From an uncultured Clostridia bacterium (GTDB lineage: Bacteria > Bacillota > Clostridia > Lachnospirales > CAG-274): a DNA stretch of 64,000 nucleotides. Shown here in pieces: positions 1-8,363 of the stretch. The DNA lies in contig CANRPW010000001.1 in NCBI GenBank assembly GCA_947632615.1, forward strand, positions 124,001 through 188,000, in the 5' to 3' direction. Position 1 is the stretch's first letter. Each line of letters opens with the position of its first letter. Under the pieces are notes generated by a model. It ran no database searches and was not told the DNA's origin. It saw nothing but the letters and a program-made list of their open reading frames with translations. The position numbers and the translations under genes were made by a program.

Positions 1-1
1 A

Positions 2-364
2 GCTGGAATCGAAGTGAACTTACTTATTGCTGGCATTTGTCTCATTTTAGCATTACTGTATTGCCCACTATCCTTGACAATGATTTGGGTGGGAAACATG
101 AATGTCGCTCTTGCAGGCATCAATTTGCTTCCTGCAACGGGGCTTGACGGCGAATCTGCATTAAGCACAATATGTGGAGTTGACAATATCGGTGAGCTAG
201 CAAAAAAATGGCTTCTTAGCAAAAGACGCCGTCAAAAGCTTCTCAGTTCTGGCTTGCAAGGATACGCTTGCTTTTGCATTTTCTCAATTACGTTGATTTC
301 AAAAGTCATCCTGTGGCTACTTATTGGACTTAATATCGTATCAGTTTTCTTCAATGCCTTCTGA
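2..364 (+). CDS. C-terminal part of an M50-type (site-2 protease-like) membrane metallopeptidase
   Basis: The reading frame is open to the left edge, so only the last 120 codons are present. The visible part has three hydrophobic segments. After the second comes NLLPATGLDGES, which fits the NxxPxxxLDG motif carrying the second zinc ligand (Asp) of M50 peptidases. The HExxH motif would lie upstream, outside the window. Such proteins cut substrates within the membrane, and related ones sit in peptide-maturation clusters. A GTG at 14 could be read as a start, but the frame continues upstream without a stop, so the gene is more likely truncated by the window edge. The neighbouring region is decayed, so this could also be a remnant. 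The family call rests on one motif plus hydropathy. Confidence 0.55.
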   Translation, partial: AGIEVNLLIAGICLILALLYCPLSLTMIWVGNMNVALAGINLLPATGLDGESALSTICGVDNIGELAKKWLLSKRRRQKLLSSGLQGYACFCIFSITLISKVILWLLIGLNIVSVFFNAF

Positions 365-867
365 ATATTTACAGATATAAGAGTAGGAGTCCAAATTATG
401 ACATATTTTAACCACCGAGATTATTTCCATATACTATAGGCGTGGATTCGTTACGAATGCGACATCACTTGGGACAACCGCAGCGTCTGAAGAACCATGG
501 TGATTTCGTTTAGCTGATGTTCCTGTCCTCCGCCGCAAAAGGACACGACATCTATGACCTCTACCACGATGACAACGGTCGCATGACGAAAACTTACGGT
601 CATTCTGGTAATGTGGGCTTTGAGGGGTGATAGTACTATTAATTAACAGAGATGAACGAGAATATTTAAATTCACGAGGCTGATTAAATTGGGGGGGGGT
701 GGGGAGAGGAGCATTTAGAATTAAAGTAGACCACTACTTTCATAGAAAATTGTAGAGCAACATTTCAATTATTCCCGCACCTTTTAATTATTCCGTTTCC
801 TTTACACCCCAAGGCTCCGGCAGTGGTTTGCATCCGCACGCCAGCACCGCGATAACCACATAATTAT
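365..867. other. Decayed intergenic region, no intact gene
   Basis: No credible gene is seen. A 37-codon open stretch at 517-630 (MFLSSAAKGHDIYDLYH...) has codon-like texture but no ribosome binding site and no family I recognise; it may be a gene scrap. A run of nine G residues lies near 691-699. Stops interrupt all frames elsewhere. The stretch looks like a worn-down accessory region. Confidence 0.5.
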
Positions 868-907
868 AAGGGCTTCCGAAGTCGGCGATTGACCTCAGAA
901 GCCCTTT
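868..907. terminator. Hairpin, probable bidirectional terminator
   Basis: AAGGGCTTCCGAAGTC and its near-complement GACCTCAGAAGCCCTT form a stem with a short loop, followed on the plus strand by TTATTTC. It sits immediately after the stop of the minus-strand zinc-ribbon remnant, the usual place for its terminator. The T-tract is weak in both directions. Confidence 0.5.
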
Positions 908-1050
908 ATTTCAAGCCTTTTTCGGCACTTCTGCGTCGGATAAGGCTTTTTCTGTTTGTGTCAAAATCAGCAGGAACATAGACGGAGTTGCAGTACGGGC
1001 AGTATGCTTACTGTTGAACAGGATTGGCTTTTGACATTTGCACATAGACA
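906..1050 (-). pseudogene. Frameshifted remnant of a small zinc-ribbon protein
   Basis: On the minus strand one frame reads CKCQKPILFNSKH. Just after it, a second frame reads AYCPYCNSVYVPADF and continues to a stop at 906-908. Together they give two CxC/CxxC knuckles spaced as in small zinc ribbons encoded on conjugative elements. A stop separates the halves in either frame, so the gene is broken. No ribosome binding site or start is evident. The exact family is not recognised; the case for a remnant is the paired cysteine motifs plus the hairpin after the stop. Confidence 0.4.
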
Positions 1051-1391
1051 AGGAAAAGAAGTAGCTATTCACTTGTTCTGACAAGAAATTAATCCGTAAA
1101 TTTATGCCATTTGTACTGTGGACATGCTGTTGTAAGGTGACAGAGAAGAAGCCGAGCATTTATGTATGGCTATACACTTTTTGAAGTTCAGCATGTTTCT
1201 TGTTAGTCTTACTTCATGCTCTCGAATCTACCATATGACAAGAGTTGGAAGACTGATACGTAGAAAATGGGTAACAAAAAGAAAATACTCGATACACATT
1301 TCAACACCTATCTTGAAGGTGGAAATATTATGTCTATGATTTTGTGTGCCAGCGGTAGCAAACTTCTGTTTTTCTAAAAAATATTTCATAA
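1051..1391. other. Noncoding decayed stretch
   Basis: Short overlapping open frames occur on both strands but none has a ribosome binding site, a recognisable motif or sustained codon bias. I see no RNA gene or repeat here. Confidence 0.4.
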
Positions 1392-1820
1392 ATGAAAAAG
1401 GACACAGAGTTTGGTAGCGGAATAGCAGAAGTACATAATTCATTGTCATTATTTACTAGAAGATTCCGATGTGGAGATTGCAACGGTGTCTGCAAGTGTC
1501 GGTCGTTTTGTTTAGCCGGAATGGATCTGATTTTCAAAATAATTATGGACTTCAACGATATGTTCAGAAACATCAACTGGAACGATGTGGATAATGTCCG
1601 CAGACGGATTATTGAAATACCTGCAATGGTTTCTAGCGCTGAAAAGTATCATAACGCCATGCGAAATTCTGATGAGCAAAGTGTAAGACTTGAAAGTGAA
1701 CGCACTCTGCAACAGGTTATTTTCTCTATTATGGCTGACAATATGGAGTTATTCAAACAGTTCCAAGACAATCCATTTTTTAAGAAATGGCTGTCTGATC
1801 TGGTATTTAGCCTTACCTAA
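1392..1820 (+). pseudogene. 3' stump of a restriction-type helicase subunit (HsdR/DEAD-box-like)
   Basis: From the internal ATG at 1545, the last 91 codons read like the extreme C-terminus of the large DEAD/DEAH helicase subunits of type I restriction systems. There is a segment on IPxMVSSxEKYxNAMxNSD, then RLESERTLQQVI, then ELFKQFQDNPFFKKWLSDLVF at the end. The helicase and nuclease domains are absent, and the roughly 50 codons upstream of 1545 do not look like the family. It is best read as a truncated 3' end left after deletion. No specificity or methylase gene is nearby. The family match is from memory of the C-terminal signature. Confidence 0.5.
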
Positions 1821-2038
1821 AATCCAAAGGGTAAGGAATATGTGATGCCAGCACAGGAACATAGAGATGTTGCATATGATTCCAATCATCGGAAACCTTG
1901 ACGGTAGCGGAATATTAGGATTCATATGGCAAAATGCTCTCCATTAAACACATGTGCTGAATTTTCACTAAGCTCACAGCCTCAGACTGTACATACTAAT
2001 TTTTCTTTCTTCATTTAAAATATTTCGTTCGTAAAGGT
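1821..2038. other. Noncoding stretch between two gene remnants
   Basis: No gene with start, ribosome binding site and codon bias is seen. On the minus strand, downstream of the HTH remnant, a ten-codon frame (MKKEKLVCTV, stop) starts where an integrase gene would normally follow an excisionase, but nothing recognisable continues. Confidence 0.35.
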
Positions 2039-2269
2039 CTACCTTTCTGAATACCTCCTTTTTTGACAGTCTGAGAGGAGCTTACGATCCTCAAAGGATT
2101 TTATTCGGATATAGTCTACCAAGGCAAGCTTGGTTATTTTCCAGTTTTTACTGGATTTGTAGCTAATGAGCTGCTTGGTATTCAACAGTTGATATAAGGC
2201 ATTTTTACCAATCAAAAGAATTTTACAAGCCTCTGCAGGCTTTAAGATTTCATTATAATAATCTAATAA
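2039..2269 (-). pseudogene. Excisionase-type helix-turn-helix protein, start lost
   Basis: The minus-strand frame is open from 2269 to a stop at 2039-2041 and reads EILKPAEACKILLIGKNALY, then QLLNTKQLISYKSSKNWKIT, then KLALVDYIR. This is the winged-helix excisionase/MerR-like fold of small DNA-binding proteins carried on integrative elements (pattern: PAEAC-LxIGKNxxYxLL-S-NWxI-xxALxxYI). All 76 codons lack an ATG, GTG or TTG in a plausible position, so the start has mutated or an unusual one is used. It would direct excision or regulate an integrase, but no integrase is present. Together with the neighbouring stumps it marks a decayed mobile element. Confidence 0.65.
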
Positions 2270-3198
2270 TTATTAACCCCCCCATTTTTAGTCTATTAAT
2301 TAAATGTTGACTTTTGGAAATAATAACTTAAACAATATATGGGCTGATAAATTCTCGGTGATTACGGTCATATGCTGAGGACGTTTGCGCAGTTGGCTGA
2401 GTTGTTCTGCTGTCCTACTGTCTCAGGGTTTCCGATAGACTGTCTAACTCCGAAATATTTTGGTTGTCTCAGTAAATATCCTGATTTTCCGTTTATATAA
2501 AATTTATTTGCCATAAATTTAGATTAACAGAGATTATATGGCTAAAACTTATAAGGATTTTTTTTAAAAAGGATGGAAGGGTTGGGTCAAAGAATTCGCT
2601 GACATCATACCAAAACAATGTGTGTTCCTCGATATTATTTTGTGTGTTATAGGAGTTGTATAGCAGGAAAAAATACCCTCTTTCATATTTTAAAAAAAAT
2701 ATAATAGTTTGCATATAAAATCATATAACCATGTTTTGTTAATAAACTATAAACATCCGTAACAAGACTATTCAGTCTATCGTTAATGCTGCTTCCGTTT
2801 TCTGTTTTATGAGAGGTGGTGCTTTGGTTTATTTTCGGTTGGTTTTTGCAGAAGCAGTGATTTCGTAAGTCTATATATTTTTCATACGTTTATTTTTATG
2901 TCATATTCATCGCACAGAAGATAACGGCTCTGTTATAGACTTTTAATATTATGTTCTCCTCGGGGCTGTTTTTTGCTTTTGTCGTTCTTTGCCAATTATA
3001 CTATACATATTTTAAAAAGCACTTGTTACGAAAATTGTTTATATAATTATATGGCAGATATTGACGGGGACGTTAGTCGCATAAAATGTAGATAGAGGCA
3101 AATAATAGATTAAGAAGCCGCAGGAGAAAACAAAAGAAAAATAGAAAGCTGCGGTTTTCGATTTTTAAGAACACTTAACAAAAAAGAGGAGGCAAACT
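2270..3198. other. Long AT-rich noncoding region upstream of spoVT
   Basis: No gene is supportable over about 0.9 kb. A run of seven C residues lies at 2277-2283. The last 150 bases are the likely spoVT control region. CATAAAA at 3080-3086 partly resembles a sigma-G -10 element and TTGACG at 3061 resembles a sigma-A -35, but spacing is poor for either, so the promoter is unresolved. Confidence 0.4.
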
Positions 3199-3744
3199 AT
3201 GAAGGCAACAGGCATAGTCAGAAGAATAGATGATCTTGGAAGGGTAGTTATACCAAAGGAAATCAGGAGAACTCTGAGGATAAGAGAGGGTGACCCGTTG
3301 GAGATATTTACTGACAGGGAAGGGGAGATAATACTTAAGAAGTATTCGCCTATTGGGGAGCTTGGAAGTTTTGCTAAGGAGTATGCGGAGAGTTTGGCGC
3401 AGAATGCGGGGCATATTACTTGCATTGTGGACAAGGATCATGTAATTGCGGTTTCCGGGGGACTTAAGAAGGAACTTATGGAAAAGCAGATAAGCGGTGA
3501 GCTGGAGGAAGTTATTAATCAGAGGAGCACGCACCTTGCAAGCAGAGAGGAGTCGGGCTTTGTGCCTATACTTGATGATGATCCCGAAGGAGAGTATAAT
3601 CATGAGCTTATCACCCCTATAATTTGTGAGGGGGATGTTTTGGGAGCTGTTGTCATGCTTTCGGATGAGGAAAAGATGGGCGAGGTTGAAGGGAAACTCG
3701 TGGAGACCGCCGCCGTATTTTTGGGAAAGCAAATGGAACAGTGA
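3199..3744 (+). CDS. spoVT: Stage V sporulation protein T, AbrB-family transcription regulator
   Basis: SpoVT is a DNA-binding regulator made late in forespore development, where it adjusts sigma-G-dependent genes. The first 50 residues are the SpoVT/AbrB swapped-hairpin domain (MKATGIVRRIDDLGRVVIPK, then EIRRTLRIREGDPLEIF). The remaining 130 form the GAF-like ligand-binding domain. The length of 181 aa is close to the usual size for SpoVT. The start has AGGAGG nine bases upstream. It stands alone, with the decayed region before it and two partial copies of its own 3' end after it. Its presence supports a spore-forming organism. Confidence 0.95.
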   Translation: MKATGIVRRIDDLGRVVIPKEIRRTLRIREGDPLEIFTDREGEIILKKYSPIGELGSFAKEYAESLAQNAGHITCIVDKDHVIAVSGGLKKELMEKQISGELEEVINQRSTHLASREESGFVPILDDDPEGEYNHELITPIICEGDVLGAVVMLSDEEKMGEVEGKLVETAAVFLGKQMEQ

Positions 3745-3830
3745 AGGAAAAAGAACAAATAAAATTTTTCATTTGTGCAAATAAGTTGACATAAATAGTA
3801 TAAATTTAAATCTTATATTTTTTCAGAAGG

Positions 3831-3930
3831 CTGTTGTCATGCTTTCGGATTAGGAAAAGATGGGCGAGGTTGAGGGGAGTTTGTAAAGATCTTCGCCGTA
3901 TTCTTAGGAAAGCAGCAAATAGAGCAGATA
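3831..3930 (+). pseudogene. Partial duplicate of the spoVT 3' end
   Basis: About 100 bases repeat the last codons of spoVT: GTTGTCATGCTTTCGGAT, AGGAAAAGATGGGCGAGG and a diverged GCCGTATT...GGAAAGCA segment all recur in order. A G-to-T change makes GAG a TAG stop in the former frame and the middle has drifted. It is a non-functional copy and the first piece of the tandem array that follows. Confidence 0.75.
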
Positions 3931-3957
3931 ACTATTTGATAGATCTATATGGTGCAG

Positions 3958-3990
3958 GGGGCGGACGGATGCGAAGCATCCGTCCGCCCC
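3958..3990. repeat. Palindromic element A1, 15 bp stem
   Basis: GGGGCGGACGGATGC, loop GAA, perfect complement. A second small stem (GCCGTC TTT GACGGC) follows at 4009-4023. GC-rich in an AT-rich setting and without a T-tract, so not itself an intrinsic terminator. Confidence 0.85.
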
Positions 3991-4045
3991 GACAGGCCGC
4001 TCCTTTTTGCCGTCTTTGACGGCGGAAAGGGTGGGCTACATAATT

Positions 4046-4086
4046 AAGGCTGTTGGTGAAAGACATCATCAACGGCTTTTTGTTTT
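4046..4086 (+). terminator. Intrinsic terminator, first array copy
   Basis: AAGGCTGTTGGTGA pairs with TCATCAACGGCTTT across a six-base loop and is followed by TTTTGTTTTGTTT. It would end transcripts from spoVT. Confidence 0.7.
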
Positions 4087-4197
4087 GTTTGCAGAGGAGC
4101 AGAAAATGTAAAGACAACATTAGTCGATCCAATTCGCTGTATTTTTGGGAAAGCAGGAAACAGAGCAGATAAGTATTTGATAAATCTATATGGAACA

Positions 4198-4232
4198 GGG
4201 GGCGGACGGATGCGAAGCATCCGTCCGCCCCC
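4198..4232. repeat. Palindromic element A2, 16 bp stem
   Basis: GGGGGCGGACGGATGC, loop GAA, perfect complement. It is the second copy of element A1 in the 241-base tandem unit. A gained G in the left arm is matched by a gained C in the right arm compared with A1. Confidence 0.85.
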
Positions 4233-4287
4233 GACAGGCCGCTCCTTTTCGCCGTCTTTGACGGCGGAAAGGGTGGGCTACATAATT

Positions 4288-4329
4288 AGGGCTGTTGGTG
4301 AAGGATATCATCAACGGCTTTTTGTTTTG
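4288..4329 (+). terminator. Intrinsic terminator, second array copy
   Basis: GGGCTGTTGGTGA pairs with TCATCAACGGCTT and is followed by TTTTTGTTTTG, the duplicate of the terminator 241 bases upstream. Confidence 0.65.
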
Positions 4330-4410
4330 TTTTGGAGAGGAGCGGTAAATGTAAAGACAACATTAACTGATCCTTATTTTGCTGTTTTGGGAAGAATTTG
4401 GTGAAAAGTC

Positions 4411-4440
4411 TTTACTTGCTTATGCAAAATATGATAAAAT
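4411..4440 (+). promoter_or_regulatory. Candidate sigma-A promoter of trkA-trkH
   Basis: TTTACT, an 18-base spacer, then TAAAAT, with the trkA ATG 33 bases further on. Confidence 0.5.
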
Positions 4441-4473
4441 ACAAATAATAGATAGAAAGGGGGAGGAGTTTTT

Positions 4474-5838
4474 ATGAAAATTTTTATTGTGGGCTGCGGC
4501 AAGGTTGGATATACTTTGGCAGAAATGCTCAATGAAGAAGGACACGAGCTTACGGTTATTGATTGTAAGGAAAAAAATCTGGTTACCCTTAACGAGACAT
4601 TAGACGTAATCAGCTATGTGGGAAACGGAAGCAGCTATAGGGTGCTTAAGGAAGCCGGCATAGCAGGCGCCGATCTGCTTATAGCTGTTACCGATAAGGA
4701 TGAAATAAATCTTTTAAGCTGTTTGGTTGCGAGAAAGGCAGGTCATTGCCGTACTATTGCAAGAGTAAGACACCCTGAATATTATGATGAAATACACTAT
4801 CTTCAGGAGGAGCTTGGCTTGTTTATGGCTATTAATCCTGAGCTTTCTGCCGCAAACGACATACTTCGTCTTATACAGGTTCCTTCGGCGATGGAAATTG
4901 ACGGCTTTGCTAAAGACAGGGTAAACATTGTCAAGTTTAAGCTGCCTAATACTTCATATTGGGCAGATAAAAGAATAAAGGATATTGTAAACAAGAATAT
5001 ACCTTTTCTTGTGTGCGTTATTGAAAGAGACGGCTCTGTTATAATACCTACAGGAAATACTGTTATAAAGGCCGGGGATAATGTTTCTATTGTTACCGAT
5101 CCTCAGAACAGTAAGTCTATATTCTCTATATCGGGAGTACTTCAGAAGCCTATCAAGGATGTAATAGTGGCAGGCGGAGGAACGATCACTTACTATCTTG
5201 CAAGAAATCTTTTGGAAAACAAGATAAAGGTGAAGATAATTGCGCCTAAAATAGACAGATGTGAGGTTTTGAGTGAGCTTTTGCCCGAGGCTATAATCAT
5301 ACATGGCGAGCCTACAAATCAGAGGCTTCTTCTTGAAGAGGGATTGGAGAGGGCAGACGCTTTTGTAGCTCTTACGGACTATGACGAAGAAAACATAATG
5401 ATCTCTCTTTTCGCAAACAGAAAGTCTAAGGCAAAGCTTATTACCAAGGTCGATAAAATGGGCTTTGAAAAAATAATAAACGACTTCAACTTCCCAATAG
5501 GCAGTGTTATTACGCCCAAATTCATAACGGCAGAGCAGATACTTAAATGCGTAAGATCTATGATAAATACTATGGACAGCAATGTGGAGGCTGTTTACAG
5601 AATGGGCGACAACAGTGTGGAGGCTTTGGAGTTTAATGTTAGGGGAAAGTGCAAGGTGACAAATGTTGCTCTTAAAAACCTTAATCTTAAGAAGGAAATT
5701 CTTATATGCTCTATAATAAGGCATGGTCAGCTTATAATTCCTACGGGCAACGATGAGATAAATATAAACGACACGGTTATTATAGTAACAAAAATGAAAG
5801 GTCTTAAAAACATAGAGGATATTCTGGTAGGCAGGTGA
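4474..5838 (+). CDS. trkA: Trk potassium uptake regulatory subunit TrkA
   Basis: This is the cytoplasmic NAD-binding gating subunit of a Trk/Ktr potassium channel. It has the duplicated layout of full TrkA: a Rossmann RCK-N domain starting with IFIVGCGKVG (GxGxxG at residues 7-12), an RCK-C domain, then a second RCK-N around residue 230 (VIVAGGG) and a second RCK-C ending at residue 454. The second nucleotide motif is degenerate (GGGTI), as often in the second half. GGGGGAGG precedes the ATG. The partner trkH starts four bases after the stop, so the two form an operon encoding a complete uptake system. Confidence 0.95.
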   Translation: MKIFIVGCGKVGYTLAEMLNEEGHELTVIDCKEKNLVTLNETLDVISYVGNGSSYRVLKEAGIAGADLLIAVTDKDEINLLSCLVARKAGHCRTIARVRHPEYYDEIHYLQEELGLFMAINPELSAANDILRLIQVPSAMEIDGFAKDRVNIVKFKLPNTSYWADKRIKDIVNKNIPFLVCVIERDGSVIIPTGNTVIKAGDNVSIVTDPQNSKSIFSISGVLQKPIKDVIVAGGGTITYYLARNLLENKIKVKIIAPKIDRCEVLSELLPEAIIIHGEPTNQRLLLEEGLERADAFVALTDYDEENIMISLFANRKSKAKLITKVDKMGFEKIINDFNFPIGSVITPKFITAEQILKCVRSMINTMDSNVEAVYRMGDNSVEALEFNVRGKCKVTNVALKNLNLKKEILICSIIRHGQLIIPTGNDEININDTVIIVTKMKGLKNIEDILVGR

Positions 5839-5842
5839 TATT

Positions 5843-7282
5843 ATGAATTATAAAAGCATTGGAGTCATACTCGGCTGGATAATTAAAATAGAAGGGCTTT
5901 TTATGGCTCTTCCCGTTATTGCATCTTTAATTTATAAAGAGCCTTCAGGCAGATATTTTCTGTTTTGCGGTATTTTTGCCTTTGTTTTGGGGCATATTAT
6001 GTCAAAAATAAAGCCGGACAACGATGCATTTTATGCCCGTGAGGGGTTTGTTGCCGTTTCTCTCGGCTGGATATTTTTAAGTCTGATAGGCGCTCTGCCT
6101 CTTTATTTCAGCAGGGAGATACCTAAGTATGTTGACTGTGTATTTGAGGTGGTTTCGGGCTTTACCACTACGGGAGCAAGTATATGCCCTGACGTTGAGG
6201 CGCTTTCTAACTGTGTGAATTTATGGAGGTGCTTTACCCACTGGCTGGGCGGTATGGGTGTGCTTGTGTTTGTGCTTGCCATTCTTCCTCTTGCAGGGGG
6301 AGGACAAAACCTTCGCCTTATGAAGGCAGAAAGCCCCGGACCCTCTGTAAGCAAGCTCGTACCAAGACTTAGGACTACGGCGCTTTATCTTTACGGCATA
6401 TATATGGCTCTTACCGTAATCATGTTTATACTTCTTGTTGTGGCAAAAATGCCTGTTTTTGACTCTCTGTGTACAGCCATTGGCACTGCGGGAACGGGAG
6501 GCTATGGCATTAAGGGCGACAGCATGGGCAGCTACAGTCCTATGATACAGAACATTGTTACTCTGTTTATGTTCCTTTTTGGCGTTAATTTCAACTTCTA
6601 TTTCCTTGTGCTTTTAAAGCAGGTGAAGGAGGCTTTTTCTATAGAAGAGGTGAAGTGGTATTTTATTATTTATATTTCCGCTGTTTTGCTTATAACCTTT
6701 AATCTGACACTTACAAGCGGAGGCTTTTTCAGTAATCTTCATCACTCCTTCTTCCAATGCGCCTCTGTTATGACAACTACGGGCTTTGCCACCACCGACT
6801 TCGATCTGTGGCCTCAGTTTTCAAAAATGATAATGGTAGGGCTTATGTTTATAGGCGCTTGCGCAGGCAGCACCGGCGGCGGAATAAAGGTATCAAGAAT
6901 ACTTATGTACTTCAAAACGGCAAAAAAGGAGCTTTCCATTCTTATACATCCAAGAAGTGTTAAAATAGTAAAAATGGACGGCAAGAAAATAGAGCATGAG
7001 GTGGTAAGATCGGCTAATATATTTATGATCTGCTATATTATCATATTTGCTGTCTCGGTTTTACTTATAAGTCTTGAAAATTACGATTTTACAACTAACT
7101 TTACTGCTGTTACGGCAACTATAAACAACATAGGACCCGGTCTTTCTATGGTTGGCCCTACGCAGAACTTCAGCTTTTTCTCTGCATTTTCCAAAATAGT
7201 GTTTATATTTGACATGCTTGCGGGAAGACTTGAGATATTCCCTATGCTCATACTTTTCAGTCCTGCAACGTGGAGAAAATAA
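5843..7282 (+). CDS. trkH: Trk potassium transporter membrane subunit TrkH
   Basis: The ion-conducting subunit sits in the cytoplasmic membrane and works with TrkA. The protein is strongly hydrophobic with four M-P-M repeats, and each pore loop is visible: SGFTTTGAS, AIGTAGTGGYG, SVMTTTGFA and ATINNIGPGL, whose glycines line the potassium filter. ACAGSTGGGIKVSRI, before a basic segment, is typical of TrkH/KtrB. Length is 479 aa, normal for the family. The start is four bases behind trkA with GGTGAT upstream. No terminator is evident after it. Confidence 0.95.
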   Translation: MNYKSIGVILGWIIKIEGLFMALPVIASLIYKEPSGRYFLFCGIFAFVLGHIMSKIKPDNDAFYAREGFVAVSLGWIFLSLIGALPLYFSREIPKYVDCVFEVVSGFTTTGASICPDVEALSNCVNLWRCFTHWLGGMGVLVFVLAILPLAGGGQNLRLMKAESPGPSVSKLVPRLRTTALYLYGIYMALTVIMFILLVVAKMPVFDSLCTAIGTAGTGGYGIKGDSMGSYSPMIQNIVTLFMFLFGVNFNFYFLVLLKQVKEAFSIEEVKWYFIIYISAVLLITFNLTLTSGGFFSNLHHSFFQCASVMTTTGFATTDFDLWPQFSKMIMVGLMFIGACAGSTGGGIKVSRILMYFKTAKKELSILIHPRSVKIVKMDGKKIEHEVVRSANIFMICYIIIFAVSVLLISLENYDFTTNFTAVTATINNIGPGLSMVGPTQNFSFFSAFSKIVFIFDMLAGRLEIFPMLILFSPATWRK

Positions 7283-7324
7283 GCTGTGTTTTTGGCGATA
7301 TGTTAAGGGTTTTATAATAATGTG

Positions 7325-7353
7325 TTGTAAAGGTTTTTAAATTATGATATAAT
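7325..7353 (+). promoter_or_regulatory. Sigma-A promoter of the L,D-transpeptidase gene
   Basis: TTGTAA, 17-base spacer, TATAAT, 63 bases before the start codon. Consensus -10 and spacing. Confidence 0.7.
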
Positions 7354-7416
7354 TACTTTATATACGGCATGTGACTATTTATAGTTTATATATTACTCTT
7401 ATACGGAGGAATTCAA

Positions 7417-8271
7417 ATGAAAAAAACGGCTTTGATGATAATATTTATTATAGCCCTTAGCATAAATATTTTGCCTGCATCTGCCGATTCGCCATATTAT
7501 ATAAAAGTAAACAGGCAGACAAACTGTGTGACTGTTTTTGACAGCAGCGACAAGCCTGTAAGGGCTATGATATGCTCGGTAGGAAAGGACGTCGGCGGAG
7601 GCAGCACAACCCCTACAGGGACATATTCCACTTCTGAAAAAATGCGGTGGCATGCTCTTTTTGAGAATGAATACGGACAGTATTGCACAAGAATAGTCGG
7701 ACATATACTTTTTCATTCGGTGCCATATTTTTCCGAAAATGAAAATGACCTCAACACTGCCAATTACAATATGCTTGGAGAGAAGGACTCTCTTGGCTGT
7801 GTAAGGCTTAAGGTGGAGGATGCAAAGTGGATATATGATAACTGCCCTATAGGAACAAGAGTTACTATATTTGACGGAAATGCGGAGGATGACCCTTTAG
7901 GAAAGCCTCGGGCTATAAAATTAGGCGCAGGGGCGCAGTATCCTAAGTGGGACCCTACCGACCCTTCGGAAAACAATCCATGGCAGTTTATGACTCCGAG
8001 TATAGAAATTGAAAATAATGTGCGCTCTATATATGAAAACAGCTATCTTTCGGGAGATGCTCTGACAGATTTCTTAAAAGAGGGCGTTAAGGCGTATGAT
8101 ACAGCAGGCAACCTTATAGATTTTACAGTGGAAACAGATGTAAACCCTGTGAAAAGCGGAAGTTATACTATAACATATAAGGCTGCGGATGCGCTTGGCA
8201 GGTCAGCCGAAGCTAAGGCGACCTTTGTGGTTTTGCCTTCGGGGCTTATACTTGATGCTTCAATTAAGTAA
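7417..8271 (+). CDS. Secreted L,D-transpeptidase (YkuD domain) with C-terminal Ig-like domain
   Basis: This enzyme makes 3-3 cross-links or otherwise acts on peptidoglycan stem peptides outside the membrane. A signal peptide covers about residues 1-23 (ending LPASADS). The YkuD domain follows, with His100 in HILFHSVPY and the catalytic Cys128 in SLGCVRL, matching the family's H...SxGCxR signature. Residues 195-284 form a bacterial Ig-like domain (GSYTITYKAADALGRSA). AGGAGG lies seven bases before the ATG. It is transcribed alone from the promoter at 7325 or read on into mscL. The substrate is not indicated. Confidence 0.9.
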   Translation: MKKTALMIIFIIALSINILPASADSPYYIKVNRQTNCVTVFDSSDKPVRAMICSVGKDVGGGSTTPTGTYSTSEKMRWHALFENEYGQYCTRIVGHILFHSVPYFSENENDLNTANYNMLGEKDSLGCVRLKVEDAKWIYDNCPIGTRVTIFDGNAEDDPLGKPRAIKLGAGAQYPKWDPTDPSENNPWQFMTPSIEIENNVRSIYENSYLSGDALTDFLKEGVKAYDTAGNLIDFTVETDVNPVKSGSYTITYKAADALGRSAEAKATFVVLPSGLILDASIK

Positions 8272-8273
8272 AT

Positions 8274-8302
8274 TACCCCGTCTATAATTACAGGCGGGGC
8301 TA
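8274..8302 (+). terminator. Weak hairpin after the L,D-transpeptidase gene
   Basis: ACCCCG pairs with CGGGGCT around a 14-base loop just after the stop. The T-tract is absent (TAATAATATAAAA), so termination would be partial at most. Confidence 0.35.
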
Positions 8303-8363
8303 ATAATATAAAACTTGTTCTTTGCAGAGCAGAGGACAAATATTTTTTCAAGGAGGTTTTTTT

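Larger units (their letters stand above)
3894..4378. repeat. Two tandem copies of a 241-base unit
   Basis: The unit starting at 3894 recurs at 4135 with the same order of parts: spoVT tail scrap, the 15-16 bp GGGCGGACGGATGC hairpin, a CCGTC/GACGG hairpin, GGGTGGGCTACATAATTA, and a T-tailed terminator hairpin. The two copies differ by scattered substitutions. A further scrap of the spoVT tail (TTGCTGTTTTGGGAA) starts at about 4378. The array arose by tandem duplication that included the end of spoVT. Confidence 0.85.

Noticed and set aside
3061..3087. Sigma-G or sigma-A promoter of spoVT
   Set aside because: Partial matches only: CATAAAA lacks a good -35, and TTGACG/TAAAAT has a 15-base spacer.
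3175..3732. 185-codon minus-strand frame opposite spoVT
   Set aside because: Shadow of an intact AbrB/SpoVT gene.
4954..5724. 256-codon minus-strand frame opposite trkA
   Set aside because: Shadow of trkA: the coding strand is a full TrkA and the antisense peptide matches nothing recognisable.
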